Below, piece by piece: positions 5,931 through 5,961 of a DNA stretch of 5,961 bases. Both the position numbers and the translations under genes were made by a program. Location: positions 1 through 5,961 of the forward strand of contig CAJXHW010000121.1 of NCBI GenBank assembly GCA_913054565.1, given 5' to 3'. How positions within the stretch are numbered: the stretch's first letter is position 1; each line of letters opens with the position of its first letter. The notes beneath the pieces were generated by a model that had not been told where the DNA came from, did no database searches, and saw only the letters and a list, made by a program, of their open reading frames with translations. This stretch comes from an uncultured Kordia sp. (GTDB taxonomy: Bacteria > Bacteroidota > Bacteroidia > Flavobacteriales > Flavobacteriaceae).

Positions 5931-5961
5931 TGTTTGTAACCTGTTATTTGAAATTGTGTAA

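Noticed and set aside
5800..5961. SAM (S-box) or other known metabolite riboswitch upstream of the operon
   Set aside because: The leader has a terminator and an antiterminator, which made a SAM riboswitch a first guess, but no S-box core motifs or multi-helix junction could be found in the 160 bases available. The space before the antiterminator is taken by the Met/Cys reading frame.
5931..5961. Promoter for the leader
   Set aside because: Neither a Bacteroidota-type TTTG/TAnnTTTG pair nor a sigma70-like pair is convincing in the 31 bases available; the promoter is probably outside the window.

Overview
The window is an AT-rich stretch of bacterial DNA carrying one compact minus-strand operon for assimilatory sulfite reduction and cysteine synthesis. 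The sulfite reductase fused to a HEPN domain, the thioredoxin-reductase-like ferredoxin-NADP reductase, the lack of Shine-Dalgarno sequences, the low GC content and the protein style all point to Bacteroidota, most likely a member of Flavobacteriaceae. This placement is inferred from remembered family features, not from a search.

Layout in transcription order (right to left). The untranslated leader (5961 to 5800) holds a 17-codon reading frame that begins Met-Met-Met-Gly-Cys-Met. It is followed by a potential antiterminator and then a strong intrinsic terminator only 22 bases before the first structural gene. The genes are: the HEPN-fused siroheme sulfite/nitrite reductase (5799-3691); uroporphyrinogen-III C-methyltransferase CobA (3701-2910); the NAD-dependent precorrin-2 dehydrogenase / sirohydrochlorin ferrochelatase (2913-2329); a TrxR-type ferredoxin-NADP reductase (2327-1242); an adrenodoxin-type 2Fe-2S ferredoxin (1225-899); and a serine O-acetyltransferase (888-115). 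Gaps are 1 to 16 bases, or the genes overlap by 4 and 11 bases, so they are almost certainly cotranscribed. Bases 24-114 hold only a possible truncated start of another gene. Bases 1-23 are Illumina adapter, not genome.

How the genes work together: CobA and the dehydrogenase/chelatase make siroheme from uroporphyrinogen III. The reductase uses siroheme plus a 4Fe-4S cluster to reduce sulfite to sulfide. Electrons plausibly flow from NADPH through the reductase flavoprotein and the ferredoxin. The serine acetyltransferase makes O-acetylserine, the acceptor for that sulfide in cysteine synthesis. No sulfate activation genes (ATP sulfurylase, APS/PAPS reductase) and no cysteine synthase are in the window.

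The most interesting point is the leader. Met/Cys codons, a downstream pairing element that overlaps the leader stop codon, and a mutually exclusive terminator together have the architecture of ribosome-mediated transcription attenuation (trp/his/leu type), here apparently sensing the sulfur amino acids. A second oddity is that the ferredoxin lacks the expected fourth cluster-binding cysteine (Gly90 in its place).
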